A stretch of 64,000 nt of DNA from Laburnicola sp. R22_1 (taxonomy: Eukaryota; Ascomycota; Dothideomycetes; Pleosporales; Didymosphaeriaceae). This document shows positions 1 to 9,922 of this stretch, in pieces. Within the stretch, counting starts at the first letter, position 1. Each line of letters starts with the position of its first letter. The stretch lies in assembly GCA_014281115.1 (NCBI GenBank), contig JACONQ010000019.1, positions 868,001-932,000 of the forward strand, read 5' to 3'. Under the pieces are notes generated by a model that saw only the letters and a program-made list of their open reading frames with translations, made no database searches and was not told the origin of the DNA. A program made the translations under genes and the position numbers.

Positions 1-613
1 ATAGAAGCTTATTTTATCACGCGCTCCTGGGTGCATCTCTTCTATCCTAGACCCGTGGCTAGTATATGCCTTGATCCATCTACCTACTCTTTTTGACTAA
101 ACAACGATTTACCAGAAATACAAGCCCTGGTGGACAGACAGACACCATCAGTTTTTTTTTTCACTGTTAACATACCATATGTACTGGCCATTCTACCAAA
201 ATAGAAGGAGGGCAAGAATACCCGAGTCGAAAAGAACCACTTTGTTAGCTCCATATGTTAGAGTTTCAGCATCCTGGTAAGAACGTGCTATTTGGGCATG
301 GATAGCCTTGTCGGACGTTAGATGCGGTGCTTGAAACGATTTGGGGTCTGGGGTTGCGGTCCGAATGGGCAGGTGTTCGCGGGCATGCCTTTAAGTAATC
401 GCGGGCATGCTTATCGATTGTAGGGAGGTTGCTCTGTGGGATCTATATACTAGCGGCTACGCTATTAAAATAGTATACTTAGCTACCTAAATTAAATACT
501 AACTTTAGTATATAATACTATATGCTAACTAAGGTAGATTTTAGAAGTTAGTGTGATTTTAATTTTAGCGTTAGGTGATAATATGTATGTTAATAATAAC
601 GCCCCTAAGCACT
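1..613. other. AT-rich non-coding left edge
   Basis: I see no gene here. The segment from about 440 to 613 is strongly AT-rich and full of TA steps, as in repeat-induced mutated fungal DNA (inference). A 12-bp direct repeat, TCGCGGGCATGC, occurs at 377-388 and 399-410. A run of ten T lies near 150. Confidence 0.5.
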
Positions 614-618
614 ATAAT

Positions 619-910
619 TGTCAGATAGACAGTCACTGTGAAATCCAGTGGGTAGGTGTGTACGATCATATGGCCCCTTACAGTGGTAATCAGTGTAAAT
701 CACAGTGATTTCACTGTGAAATACACTAAGGAGGCTGGCGCACTACTGTTTTACACTGCCCCTGTACTAGTCTAAATAGTACTAGTGCGGCTTAGTACTA
801 GATAGTTACTTCTCGAGGTAGCCGAGCTTCTCCGACAGAACACACACAATCAATCAATCAACCCACCACTTTTCCATCTCAACTCATCAAGAATACCCGT
901 ATATTTGACA
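619..910 (+). repeat. 5' LTR of Copia element
   Basis: This 292-bp repeat is identical by reading to 5804-6095. It starts TGTCAGATAG and ends ATTTGACA. It contains nested mirror motifs: AAATCAC-A-GTGATTT and TTTCAC-T-GTGAAA overlap in its first third, and CACTGTGAAAT recurs. These may be binding sites or may allow hairpins. It should hold the promoter and poly(A) signals of the element. Confidence 0.96.
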
Positions 911-946
911 ATTAAGAGTCTCACTGCCTCAATCAAGCTGATTATT

Positions 947-2209
947 ATGTCTTTATCGACGCTCAGAGATCCCACAGTGATCCTATCCGATTACTCGAAC
1001 TATACACCATGGCTAAGGCAAATCAAAGCCCGCGCCCAATCTCTAGGGATCTGGGATATCATCGACCCAGACCAAGAGATCCAACCTATGACCCAACTAG
1101 TCATTCCAATCCCACCGAACATCAGTGTTGGCTATGCACCAAGCCCAGCGTTTATCAACGCGAATACCGACAACCCTCGCGCACGCCCAACAAGGCCGTC
1201 AGACCTGTCGACGACTGGCGTAAGGGCGTACAGAGAGGATTACGACCTCTATAAGGATCAACTCGAAACTTTCAAGTTACTCGACCGAAGGTACGAACAA
1301 CAGAAGGCGAACCTCGACAAGATAGTTGCCCTCATTCAATCAACGACCTCGGCACACTTGCAGACCAATTGCTGCACCCCAGATCAATCAATCAGACAAT
1401 GGATCATCAACCTCACAAACACGGTTGGGGTAGACCAAAACGACGAACTACGACGAGCGAGGATCAGATACCAAGACGCTCTCAAGCCCATGAGATCAGC
1501 TGGATCATGGTCCACCTGGCTCACTGAGTACGATCATGCAGCAACAGAAGCAGAGCACAATAGTGTGCCAGAACTTACGTTGCTAGACTCAGTCAAACAA
1601 GATTTTATGAAGGCGGTTACCAACGTCGCATCCCAGTGGGTTACAACCTTCATGCAACATGGGAATAAGGACCCGAACACTTCAAGAAAAGATATGGTGA
1701 AACTCTTCCGAGATCAAATGGCGATGCAGCACCCGATCAAGGGTAAACAAAGGGGCGCCTTTGCTGTTGCAGGACCATCTCTCGCTGACGGTGGTGCACC
1801 CACCCAGACCGCAGATGGGGACGCCCATCCTGTGGATGAAGCAGTATCACTCAAGCGAGGCAGATCACGCGCCAAGAAAGCTGGCTCTAAAGCCAAATCC
1901 AAGCAGTCCGCGAACACAGACGATGAGCCAACGGCAGTTGGTGGCCAGAGAGGATCATACCCCAAGTGCCCTGCTTGTGAACAACGCCATAGTCTGCAAG
2001 ACTGCTTTTACGCATTTCCTGACAAGGCACCTGATTGGTTTCAACCGAAGCCAGCAATGAAGGCCCTTATGAAGTTCAGGATGGAAAATGACCCTGCGCT
2101 TATAGAGAGCGTAAGATCCGTAAAGCGTCCAAGATCACAGACACCAAGAATCAAACAATCAAGCACTCCTACTCCAACTCGAATCACTGAGATTACTGAC
2201 GATGAATGA
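947..2209 (+). CDS. Copia Gag polyprotein
   Basis: The Gag protein packages the retrotransposon RNA into virus-like particles in the cytoplasm. The ATG at 947, 36 bases after the 5' LTR, is the first good start. The protein is 420 residues, ends in a basic Ser/Lys/Arg-rich region, and has a short zinc knuckle near residue 340 of the pattern C-x2-C-x3-H-x4-C (starting CPAC), typical of fungal Copia Gag. It ends at TGA 2207-2209, followed directly by CTAG. The same frame stays open downstream into the protease, so Gag and Gag-Pol probably come from one frame by leaky termination. The reading frame itself looks intact. Confidence 0.9.
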   Translation: MSLSTLRDPTVILSDYSNYTPWLRQIKARAQSLGIWDIIDPDQEIQPMTQLVIPIPPNISVGYAPSPAFINANTDNPRARPTRPSDLSTTGVRAYREDYDLYKDQLETFKLLDRRYEQQKANLDKIVALIQSTTSAHLQTNCCTPDQSIRQWIINLTNTVGVDQNDELRRARIRYQDALKPMRSAGSWSTWLTEYDHAATEAEHNSVPELTLLDSVKQDFMKAVTNVASQWVTTFMQHGNKDPNTSRKDMVKLFRDQMAMQHPIKGKQRGAFAVAGPSLADGGAPTQTADGDAHPVDEAVSLKRGRSRAKKAGSKAKSKQSANTDDEPTAVGGQRGSYPKCPACEQRHSLQDCFYAFPDKAPDWFQPKPAMKALMKFRMENDPALIESVRSVKRPRSQTPRIKQSSTPTPTRITEITDDE

Positions 2210-2213
2210 CTAG
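2207..2213 (+). promoter_or_regulatory. Candidate stop-codon readthrough motif between gag and pol
   Basis: The sequence TGACTAG spans the Gag stop. UGA-CUA(-G) is the best-known leaky stop context in eukaryotes, used for C-terminal extensions in fungi and animals (established knowledge). Directly after it the same frame is open for about 350 codons through the protease (DSGTTCHIF) and integrase. This is the only in-frame stop between gag and the integrase lesion. Confidence 0.7.
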
Positions 2214-5200
2214 ATGGCAGACAAATCACCGTCCTCTCAGCGAGCTTTAATGCTATCGCAGCCTCCTACCACTCAGACCCGAACACCTACCCACTACGTT
2301 ACTCCGCGATCCTCGATTCTGGCACAACCTGCCATATCTTCAACGATATCGATCGTTTCGTCACGCTGCGACCACCGTCGCCAGGAGACTTCATATGGGC
2401 GGGATCATCACGAGTTTGGATAAGGGGATATGGGAGTGTCCATCTACACGTCAAAAGCGTACAAGGAAATAGGGTACTAAGGCTAGACAACATCGCCTAC
2501 TGCCCTGATCTGCTATGCAACCTAGTGTCTTTCCGATTACTCCGCAGGCAAGGCCTCTGGTGGGACACAAAGGCAGATCCAACAACAATCAAGAGAAGGG
2601 ACAATACAGTCCTAGCCGAACTTCAAGAACTCTACGGTCAATGGGTACTAGAATACATGCCCGAACAAAATCGTACTATACACAATAGTACGTATGCCAC
2701 ACACAAAATCACCACGCGCACCGCACGACGAGCGCAGAAGGCAGACGCCATCACCTGGCACAAACGACTAGGCCACCCAGGTCCCCAGGCACTAGAACAC
2801 ACTGTGAATCACTGTGAGGGGGTGCGGCTCAAAGGACTTACTACGGTCCAATGCGACGCTTGCGGCAGATCAAAGCTTAAGCGACAAATCAGACGACAAC
2901 CTAGGCAAATCAATAACGGTCCTGGTGAGAGAGTCGCTATAGACTTTCACGACTACGAAGATCAGAGCTTTACCGGCGAGAAAAGCCAGATGCTCATCAC
3001 CGATCGATTCTCAGGCATGGCTTGGGACTTCTATTTCAAAGACAACCGACCAGCACGAACAATCATCAAGTTGCTGAAGGAATTTGTACAATTCATGAAA
3101 GTACAATTCAATGTGACTATCAAAGTCATTGAATCCGACAATGAGATCTTCTCAGTCAAACAAGACGTTCACAGGTGGTGCATCAGTGAAGGTATCGTTA
3201 TTGAGCCTTCAGCACCTGACACCCAAGCTCAAAATGGAGGAGCTGAACGCTCAGGGGTGTAATTAAGGAGAAGGGTCGTGCAATGCGACTTGACGCCAAC
3301 CTTCCCTTCAACCTATGGCCAGAAATCACACGAGCGGCCGTATACCTATACAATCGAACTCCAAACTACGCCAACCGATGGCGATCACCACACGAAGTAT
3401 TCTTTACGACAGTTGCTTACCAAAACGGCATTGTCACTCAACCAAAGAAACCGAACCAGGCTCACCTCAGGGCCTATGGCTGTAAAGCCTTCGCCTTGAC
3501 CGACGATACAAAACGCGGCAAGAGCAAGCTCCAAAGGTTAGACCCAAAGGCATGGGTTGGATACCTAGTGGGCTACCGATCATCAAACATCTGGAGGGTA
3601 TGGATCCCACCACTCAACAAAGTTATCAGCACACGCGACGTCATCTTTGACGAAGATAAGGTGTTCTCAGGCAAAACAGAAGATCTGTTGGACAACCTTA
3701 TGCACAGTACTACTGAAGAGATTGCTGCATGGACCCGATCAGTGGAGTTGCCACCTCCACCACCCGAACAAGAAAACACTGAATCCTTCTATGAGGATGA
3801 GTCGATCACTGACTCACGCAATCGCGAGGATGAGGAGGACCCTCCGGGGTACTATCAGGGAGGAAGATCAATTACACCTACCCAACACCACCGGCGACAC
3901 CTCCGCCTGTCACATTACTTGCCCAATCAATGGCGAGTTTTAAAGACGATCAACATGAACAAGTACCCATAGGATCAACACAGCCAGATCAACGTGCTGT
4001 GCCATGGGCAGCCGCTTTCCTAGCCGGAACACAGGCAGGTAGCAGAGGCAAATACAAGGGGAAGCCGCTCGACAAAGCGCAATTCAATCGCATGCTTGCA
4101 GCAGGAAAGAAACCCCACCAAAGTGAATTGCCGGAGCCTCCATCTTGCGGAACACGGTTAGAAGACCACCCGCTATTCAACATGTGGAAGGATGCTGAGC
4201 GAGTACACCTACAAAGCCACAAAGAGATGAGGTCTTGGAGTGAGGTGCCCGTTGCCCCAGTGCGATCACGCGGCCACCAAATCCTCGACTGCATGTGGGT
4301 GTATACATACAAACTCGACAAACATCATCGATTTCAGAAGTGCAAGGCTAGGTTGGTAGTACGTGGAGATCAACAACGCCACCTTACTACTCAAGACACC
4401 TACGCCGCAACCCTCGCAGGACGATCATTTCGCCTACTCATGGCTATGGCAGCTCGGTATGACCTAGAGCTCAGCCAGTACGACGTCACCAACGCTTTCG
4501 TCCATGCGAAACTGGACAGAGAACTCTACATGAGAATGCCCCGAGGTTATACCCGACCCGGCACTATCCTACAGTTGCATAAGGCACTATATGGTCTTCG
4601 AATCTCACCACTGCTGTGGCAGAGAGAATTTACCAGTGCTCTTAAGGATCTCGGTTTTGCCGCAGTCCCTCATGAGCCTTGCTGTATGATCAAAGACGGC
4701 ATCATTATATTCTTCTATGTAGACGACCTTATCGTCGCCTACTTAAGGGATCAGAAACACGCTGCTGACGCAGTAATAAAAAAGATAAGTACAAAGTTCA
4801 CCCTTACTGGAGGTAACGATCTTCAGTGGTTTCTAGGGATTGAAATCGTCAGAGACCGTGCAAGTAGGCAACTCTGGCTATCACAGGCGTCCTATGTGGA
4901 CAAGATCAGTCGCCTTATCGACCGACGCGACCTCAAACACGAAACCCCAATGTCAGCAGTCGAACTGCTACCTCGAGAAGGACTCGCTACAAAGGCAGAG
5001 ATCAACCGATACCAGCGAAAGATAGGATCAATCCTGTACGCTGCAGTAACCACGCGCCCTGATATCGCTTTCGCAAGCTCCCGATTATCGCGCTTCCTAT
5101 CAAATCCCAGCGACGACCATCACAAAGCCGCCGACCGTGTACTGCTATACTTATCCTCCACCCAATCACTAGGGCTACGCTTTGGAGATGCAGACACCTA

Positions 5201-5744
5201 CGAGGTTGCTAGCGACGCGTCGTTTGCAGACAATACCCTCGACAGAAAGAGCTCGCAAGGATACATCATTAAGCTGTTTGGTGGACTTGTCGCCTGGAAG
5301 GCAAACAAACAAGACACTGTCACCACTTCGACAACTGAAGCTGAGTTGCTGGCACTCTCACAGGTTGCAAAGGAGGCACTCTTTACGGCTCGGTTGATCG
5401 CTGAACTCAAGATCAAACTCTCATCCTCAACAATCACCATCAATTGCGACAATCAACAAACTATCCGACTTGTTACCGAAGAAATTGCCAAGTTACAAAC
5501 AAAGCTTAGGCACGTCGACATACACAATCATTGGCTTCGACAAGAAGTAGTACGTGGAGCTATCAAAATCCAGTACCAACAATCAGAAGAAATAGCAGCA
5601 GATGGCCTTACAAAGGCTCTGCCAGCTGGCAAATGGACTAAGTTCGTAAATCAACTCGGACTTGAAGACGTCAGGGGTAGGATCACCGACCAAGAGGTCG
5701 ACCTTGACGAATTGGAAGACAGGATGGAAGCTTTTGGACTATGA
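2210..5744 (+). pseudogene. Copia Pol (protease, integrase, reverse transcriptase, RNase H), two frameshifts
   Basis: Pol continues in the Gag frame from 2210. The aspartic protease has DSG near 2324. The integrase has an HHCC finger (HKRLGH ... CDAC, about 2760-2865) and acidic residues near IDFHD, ESDNE and GGAERSG. The frame then breaks at a G4 run (3254-3257), giving TAA at 3260-3262; coding resumes one frame back and runs to about 3850. A second shift of the same sense lies between 3834 and about 3930, in a Pro-rich linker. The last part (to 5744) has the reverse-transcriptase box YVDDL near 4720 and an RNase H of Ty1 type. Both lesions behave like single-base losses in short G runs, so either real decay or consensus error is possible. 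Confidence 0.88.
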
Positions 5745-5803
5745 GTTATAGTACGGCTGCGAAGAATTGGGTCCAGCTTGAGATGGTTCCAAGCTGAGGG
5801 GTG

Positions 5804-6095
5804 TGTCAGATAGACAGTCACTGTGAAATCCAGTGGGTAGGTGTGTACGATCATATGGCCCCTTACAGTGGTAATCAGTGTAAATCACAGTGATTTCACT
5901 GTGAAATACACTAAGGAGGCTGGCGCACTACTGTTTTACACTGCCCCTGTACTAGTCTAAATAGTACTAGTGCGGCTTAGTACTAGATAGTTACTTCTCG
6001 AGGTAGCCGAGCTTCTCCGACAGAACACACACAATCAATCAATCAACCCACCACTTTTCCATCTCAACTCATCAAGAATACCCGTATATTTGACA
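5804..6095 (+). repeat. 3' LTR of Copia element
   Basis: This is the identical partner of 619-910, followed by the target duplication ATAAT at 6096-6100. It lies about 15 bp from the short A-tailed repeat that begins at 6115, so several insertions are packed here. Confidence 0.96.
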
Positions 6096-6114
6096 ATAAT
6101 TATTTAATTTCTAT

Positions 6115-6182
6115 GTGGCGTTAAATTGACTACCTAGGGGTAGAACAACAAAGGCTTTTATCTTAAATAATATAAAAAAAAA
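6115..6182 (+). repeat. Short A-tailed repeat, copy 1
   Basis: These 68 bp begin GTGGCGTTAAATTGACTACC and end in nine A (6174-6182). The first 38 bases match, with one mismatch, the head of copy 2 at 6619-6582 on the other strand; the remainder differs. CTACC-TAGG-GGTAG inside the head can form a small hairpin. It abuts the 3' end of the decayed F-box-like coding sequence, which it may have truncated. I see no clear target duplication. Confidence 0.55.
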
Positions 6183-7602
6183 GTATGCTGAAAGTCTTTG
6201 GCATGATCAGGGCCAATCCACTGGCATCCAAAATTTTCAACATTGGGGCAAATGGCGAGAATCTGCAATATCTCTTCTGTGGTAATGGCCGTATCCCTGC
6301 ATATGACGTGGATCTTTTTCATTCTTTTGCTTCCAATCGTACCCCAGTTGATGTGCCATTCGTTCCGGATGTGGTGCAAGGTTCATTCCTGCAGAGCTGA
6401 GGCGGACGCGATGAATTTCTCGATCGTGCTGGGAGTGAAATGGTAAGACTCGTAATCTACGGACTGTACGTTTAATGTGAGTTAGCGAAGAGGAATCGAA
6501 GGTTACTTTATATATTCTATTTTTTTTTGTGAATCACCTTTTTACGCTCTTTTTGTTTACTAAGCAGGGGGCTCTGCTTTTTTTGTTGTTCTACCCCTAG
6601 GTAGTTAATTTAACGCCACACATATATTCTATACATACCTGCCGATAGCCCATATCGAAAAGGGCAAAATGTTTCAGATTTGGGACTTTGCCTGTCAATT
6701 TTGCAAGCGGGGTATCTGCATGGGAACAATTGATGAGGGTGAGACTCTGCAAGAGTGCTGGGGAGAGCTCGCGATCTAAGTTGAAGTGATCAAACCGATA
6801 CGGCTTTTCTAAGACTAGAGACGTAACTCGCATGGACTTCCCCGACATACAAATCTGATCGATAAAGGTATTCCCAACTGGTGAATTTCGGCCCAGTCAC
6901 GCTTATTTCCACGTGACTCGAATTCAACCAACTCATGACGGGCGATAGACGATAATGAGACTAGAGGAGTATTCTGGTAGAAGCCCAAATCGAAGCTTCT
7001 GTCATCGCGTACAATTGTCATCTGACCTCGAAATCCCATACATTGACACAATTGAGGTGTTGAAATGCTGGGTAGTCGGATGGATATCACCGCAGGTGTG
7101 TCGCAAACCCATCTGCATATGACAATGTGATTGTGCGGCTCGAGTGTCGACTGAGGTGTAAATATACCCGTCAGCTGCTTTCCTGGATTAAGTTCCGGAA
7201 CCCACTCGCAGAAGAAGTCTTGACTAGCAGACTTCTCGCCAATGGCAATCGTCACACTGGAAGAGAAGGTGTTGATGGAGTCGCGTAAGATATCAGCATA
7301 TTGGACATGAGTCTTCTTGTCGAGGTTGATTGATACATGGCGGTGCAATTTTGGAAGTGCCAAGGTGCGGAAGGATCGAGAAAGTTGGGCCAACGCGAGT
7401 ATGGCCCCTAGAGTTTCGGTGTATGGGGGTTCGAGCTACCAAAAGTCAGCTCCTGGGTTATGTCAACTTTTGGCAGGACCGCAGTCCCGAACTTTGGGCA
7501 ACTCACCTATTCTAGTATTATCTCTAATATATCCAGAGGCATATCGAGAAGCCCATTGTTGGAGGTTGAATTGACTGTCTCCTGCTGGCTACCGAACTCC
7601 AT
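6183..7602 (-). pseudogene. Decayed F-box/LRR-like gene
   Basis: The reconstructed parts run on the minus strand: 7602-7507, intron 7506-7436, 7435-6639, intron 6638-6464, 6463-6183. The N-terminus has an F-box-like stretch (MPLDILEIILE), then fungal F-box family segments (ALAQLSRSFRTLALPKLHRH) and an LRR-like end (ILAICPNVENF). F-box proteins recruit substrates to the SCF ligase. Lesions seen: an in-frame TAG at 7509-7507 just before the first donor, a frameshift near 6845, an in-frame TGA at 6385-6383, and truncation at the A-tailed repeat (6182). The second intron has good signals (CAG|GTATGT, CTAAC, TACAG) and hosts a 101-bp insertion. The family call is moderate; the decay is clear. Confidence 0.7.
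6521..6621 (-). mobile_element. SINE-like A-tailed retroposon (copy 2) inside an intron
   Basis: Read on the minus strand this 101-bp insert starts GTGTGGCGTTAAATTAACTA and ends in eight A. It is flanked by an exact 11-bp direct repeat, ATAGAATATAT on the minus strand (6510-6520 and 6622-6632). A 3' A tail with a long target duplication is the mark of target-primed retroposition. Besides the head hairpin it has AAGCAG...CTGCTT. Removing the insert and one repeat leaves a 63-bp intron, the normal size for this genome. Confidence 0.7.
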
Positions 7603-7879
7603 CTATATTGTGTGTGAGCGTTGATGAGTATAGCAAAGTCAAGAACTTACTATGATGAACTGGATGGTTTGTTATCTGAATGGTGGTTGTGTAAGCGAAT
7701 GCAGCTGTTAGAGCACACTGCCAGCTTTTAATATTGCTACGGCTCCCCTCACCAGCAAAGTATAAGATAGAGTCGCATGTAATGGAAGTATAGTTATGTT
7801 AAACTTTAGTTTGGCTCCTTATGAGTCACATATCGCCCAAAAAAAATTCGGCCCCTCCACCGACAAAAACATGTAACAA

Positions 7880-8116
7880 TTAGCTACCGAATTGGTTGAC
7901 TCCTGAGCTCGCGTGTTCCCGTGCGTCGTCATCCTCTGAACGCTCGAGCGAATCTCGCCCAGCACTTGCATCTTTCCGTGTCGTAGATGCATCGGGGCTT
8001 GCGTCATGCTGTGTCTCGTTTGATTGATCTCTTTGGGCGCGCTCTGCCTGCTTGTCAACCTTAACCTGCTTTTTTGGCAGCGCGGCCTTCTTCGAGCCTC
8101 GCTTCCTCTTTGCCAT
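7880..8116 (-). CDS. Small basic/charged hypothetical protein
   Basis: From the ATG at 8116 this frame encodes 78 residues with a Lys/Arg-rich N-terminus (MAKRKRGSKK) followed by a Gln/Ser/Asp/Glu-rich low-complexity tail. The basic start could act in nucleic-acid binding or nuclear import (inference). A GTAAGT lies upstream on the same strand (near 8257), so an intron in the leader or an earlier exon is possible. I do not recognise the family. It may be the remaining first exon of a lost gene, given the poor surroundings. Confidence 0.35.
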   Translation of the reverse strand: MAKRKRGSKKAALPKKQVKVDKQAERAQRDQSNETQHDASPDASTTRKDASAGRDSLERSEDDDAREHASSGVNQFGS

Positions 8117-9922
8117 GCTCAAGCGTTTGGTGAAGAGTCGCGGTGTGTTGGCAAAACAACTGCACAGCAATTTGACAAAGTGTGATTGACCCCTTGGCAC
8201 GCTAGGTTCAGATTAGGTCGAGCGGTGAAAGATCGGGAATGAAACACAAGACTTACATTCACTGCTTCACCAGGATGGCTATATAAATATCAGCGACACT
8301 GTAACAGTAAGTAAAATGTAGATAGAGTATGGATGTAGTGGTGGAAGCTTGCACTAAGTGTCGAAGAAGGTCTGGATAACGTTGCCCAGGTGTTCACCTC
8401 AAATGTTGACTTGATTGGAGTGTGTTCCTAATCTTTTCGACGCTGTTAGTAACTGTACATATTGATAAGTTACGTTAGCGCATCCGTTGAAATTTGTCGT
8501 GGCAGTTTCTAACCTACTTTGTTGGTTTCCAGCTCTCCAAACATACAGCCCGGGGGTGCTTATCGCGTACAACTTACAATACACCCATCATCATCATTTC
8601 AATTAAAGAGGGGAGACATAAAAGGTACTATAAGTGCAGCCGTAGCCAGCAATAAGTAAGTTTATAGTCTTCTCTTTGGTCGAAGTTATTGCCGTGCAAA
8701 ACATTGCTAACGAAATTATCAACATTTTGTGTATATTTTGTTACTGCTACTATATGCTAGGTACTAGGTTTTAATGCCTTCTACTTTACCCCTCTCTATG
8801 TATTATACAGACTTGAACTAGGTTAGAATCTCCCAAAATAATAGTTATTTCATAGTCTTTTCTTTCAGGACTAAGAGTGTTTCGTGATAAATAAAAATCA
8901 GAAATGATAGCATCAATCCCTCAAGCTAAAAAACACAGAAACTAAGTTTATAATACGTGCAATCATAACCATATATTCGAAGTCACCATGTGGACAGACT
9001 AAACACAGGAAGCCATCTAGTTGATTAATAGCTAATGGGTGGTGGAGTGACATATCCACGTCTCCCAACCTTCCCAATGCGTATCTAGGTCTCTTTCCAT
9101 ACACCAAGCAAATGAAACCACAAAATCGTCACGCGCCTCTCGGATCACAGTATAACGCTATGGGGGTGCGCTGTAGGGTTGCCAAAAAATCAAAGGGCAG
9201 TGATATGACGAATACCAGATACCTAGGTACCTCAGGTCTGAAAACGTCTTAGATTCCTAACCAGTACAAACAAGACGCACTAACATTAACCCAAAGACTA
9301 CCATCTCCAGCTCTTCGAACTAAAAATATATATGTTATGTGTTTTCTTTAGGCTATTCTTACTAAGAGGGATGTCATCGCAACCTTTTGGTACACGGTAA
9401 ACCGCCATAAGAGAAAGCTATGGTGATGCTGGAAAAACGCATTAAAATAAGGTAAAGCAGCAGAGAGACTAGTTTGGCCGGGGACTGTTCGTTAGCACCT
9501 TTTGTAGTATTCGATGAAGGAAAATAAGCAGGGCAAAAGTTTAGAGAGTTTTTTCTCAAATACAGGCAGGGGAGAAATATATCTGTTCAGTATACTACAA
9601 TGTAAAGTACCATGTAAACGGAATATTATGCAATACAGTACGATACGGACAATCAGCTTCGCACGCTCTACACTTGGGTGGGGCACGTGCATACTCACTC
9701 GGGCGCAAGATCCCAGAAGAATAAAGGGAGCCGAAAAACCCGCTTTCCCATGTAATGCAGATGCAAACCAATCGTACATAATAATAGTACATGAAAAGTC
9801 CAACAAACTGACGTAATATTGTACAAGAAGACATTGGATAAAATACAAACTCCAGAATCCGGACAAGAAGTCAACAAGTCACTTTTTTGATGCAAAAGTA
9901 ACCCTGTAGGTCAGTGCTCACT
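8117..9922. other. Gene-poor AT-rich spacer
   Basis: About 1.8 kb with no coding frame I would support. It contains copy A of the dispersed repeat (9375-9498). The right part is presumably the 3' flank of the tRNA synthetase gene. Confidence 0.55.
9375..9498 (+). repeat. Dispersed repeat family R1, copy A
   Basis: It shares the ordered blocks ATCGCAACCTTTTGG, GAAAGCT, GCATT, GGTAAAGCAG, GGGGACTGTTCG and TTAGCAC with copies at 24712, 39637 and 53061. It stops after GTTAGCAC, earlier than copies C and D, so its right end is truncated. Confidence 0.65.

Larger units (their letters stand above)
619..6095 (+). mobile_element. Ty1/Copia-type LTR retrotransposon, complete ends, frameshifted pol
   Basis: The element runs from a TG to a CA dinucleotide and is flanked by a 5-bp target duplication ATAAT (614-618 and 6096-6100). 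Its two 292-bp LTRs read as identical. The internal order gag, protease, integrase, reverse transcriptase, RNase H is the Copia order. Gag and pol share one frame and are separated by a single TGA. Pol carries two frame disruptions, so this copy probably cannot supply its own enzymes. Identical LTRs argue for recent insertion. A purine-rich GAGGGGTG (5796-5803) just before the 3' LTR is the likely second-strand primer site. No normal tRNA primer-binding site (beginning TGG) follows the 5' LTR. Confidence 0.96.

Noticed and set aside
6115..6621. A single 507-bp DNA transposon with terminal inverted repeats GTGGCGTTAAATT
   Set aside because: The inside is the spliced F-box-like gene in register with its outside exon, and each arm has its own A tail; copy 2 also has its own target duplication. 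Two separate insertions explain it better.
6597..7393. A living two-exon F-box protein gene
   Set aside because: In-frame stops at 7509-7507 and 6385-6383, a frame change near 6845 and a missing 3' end.
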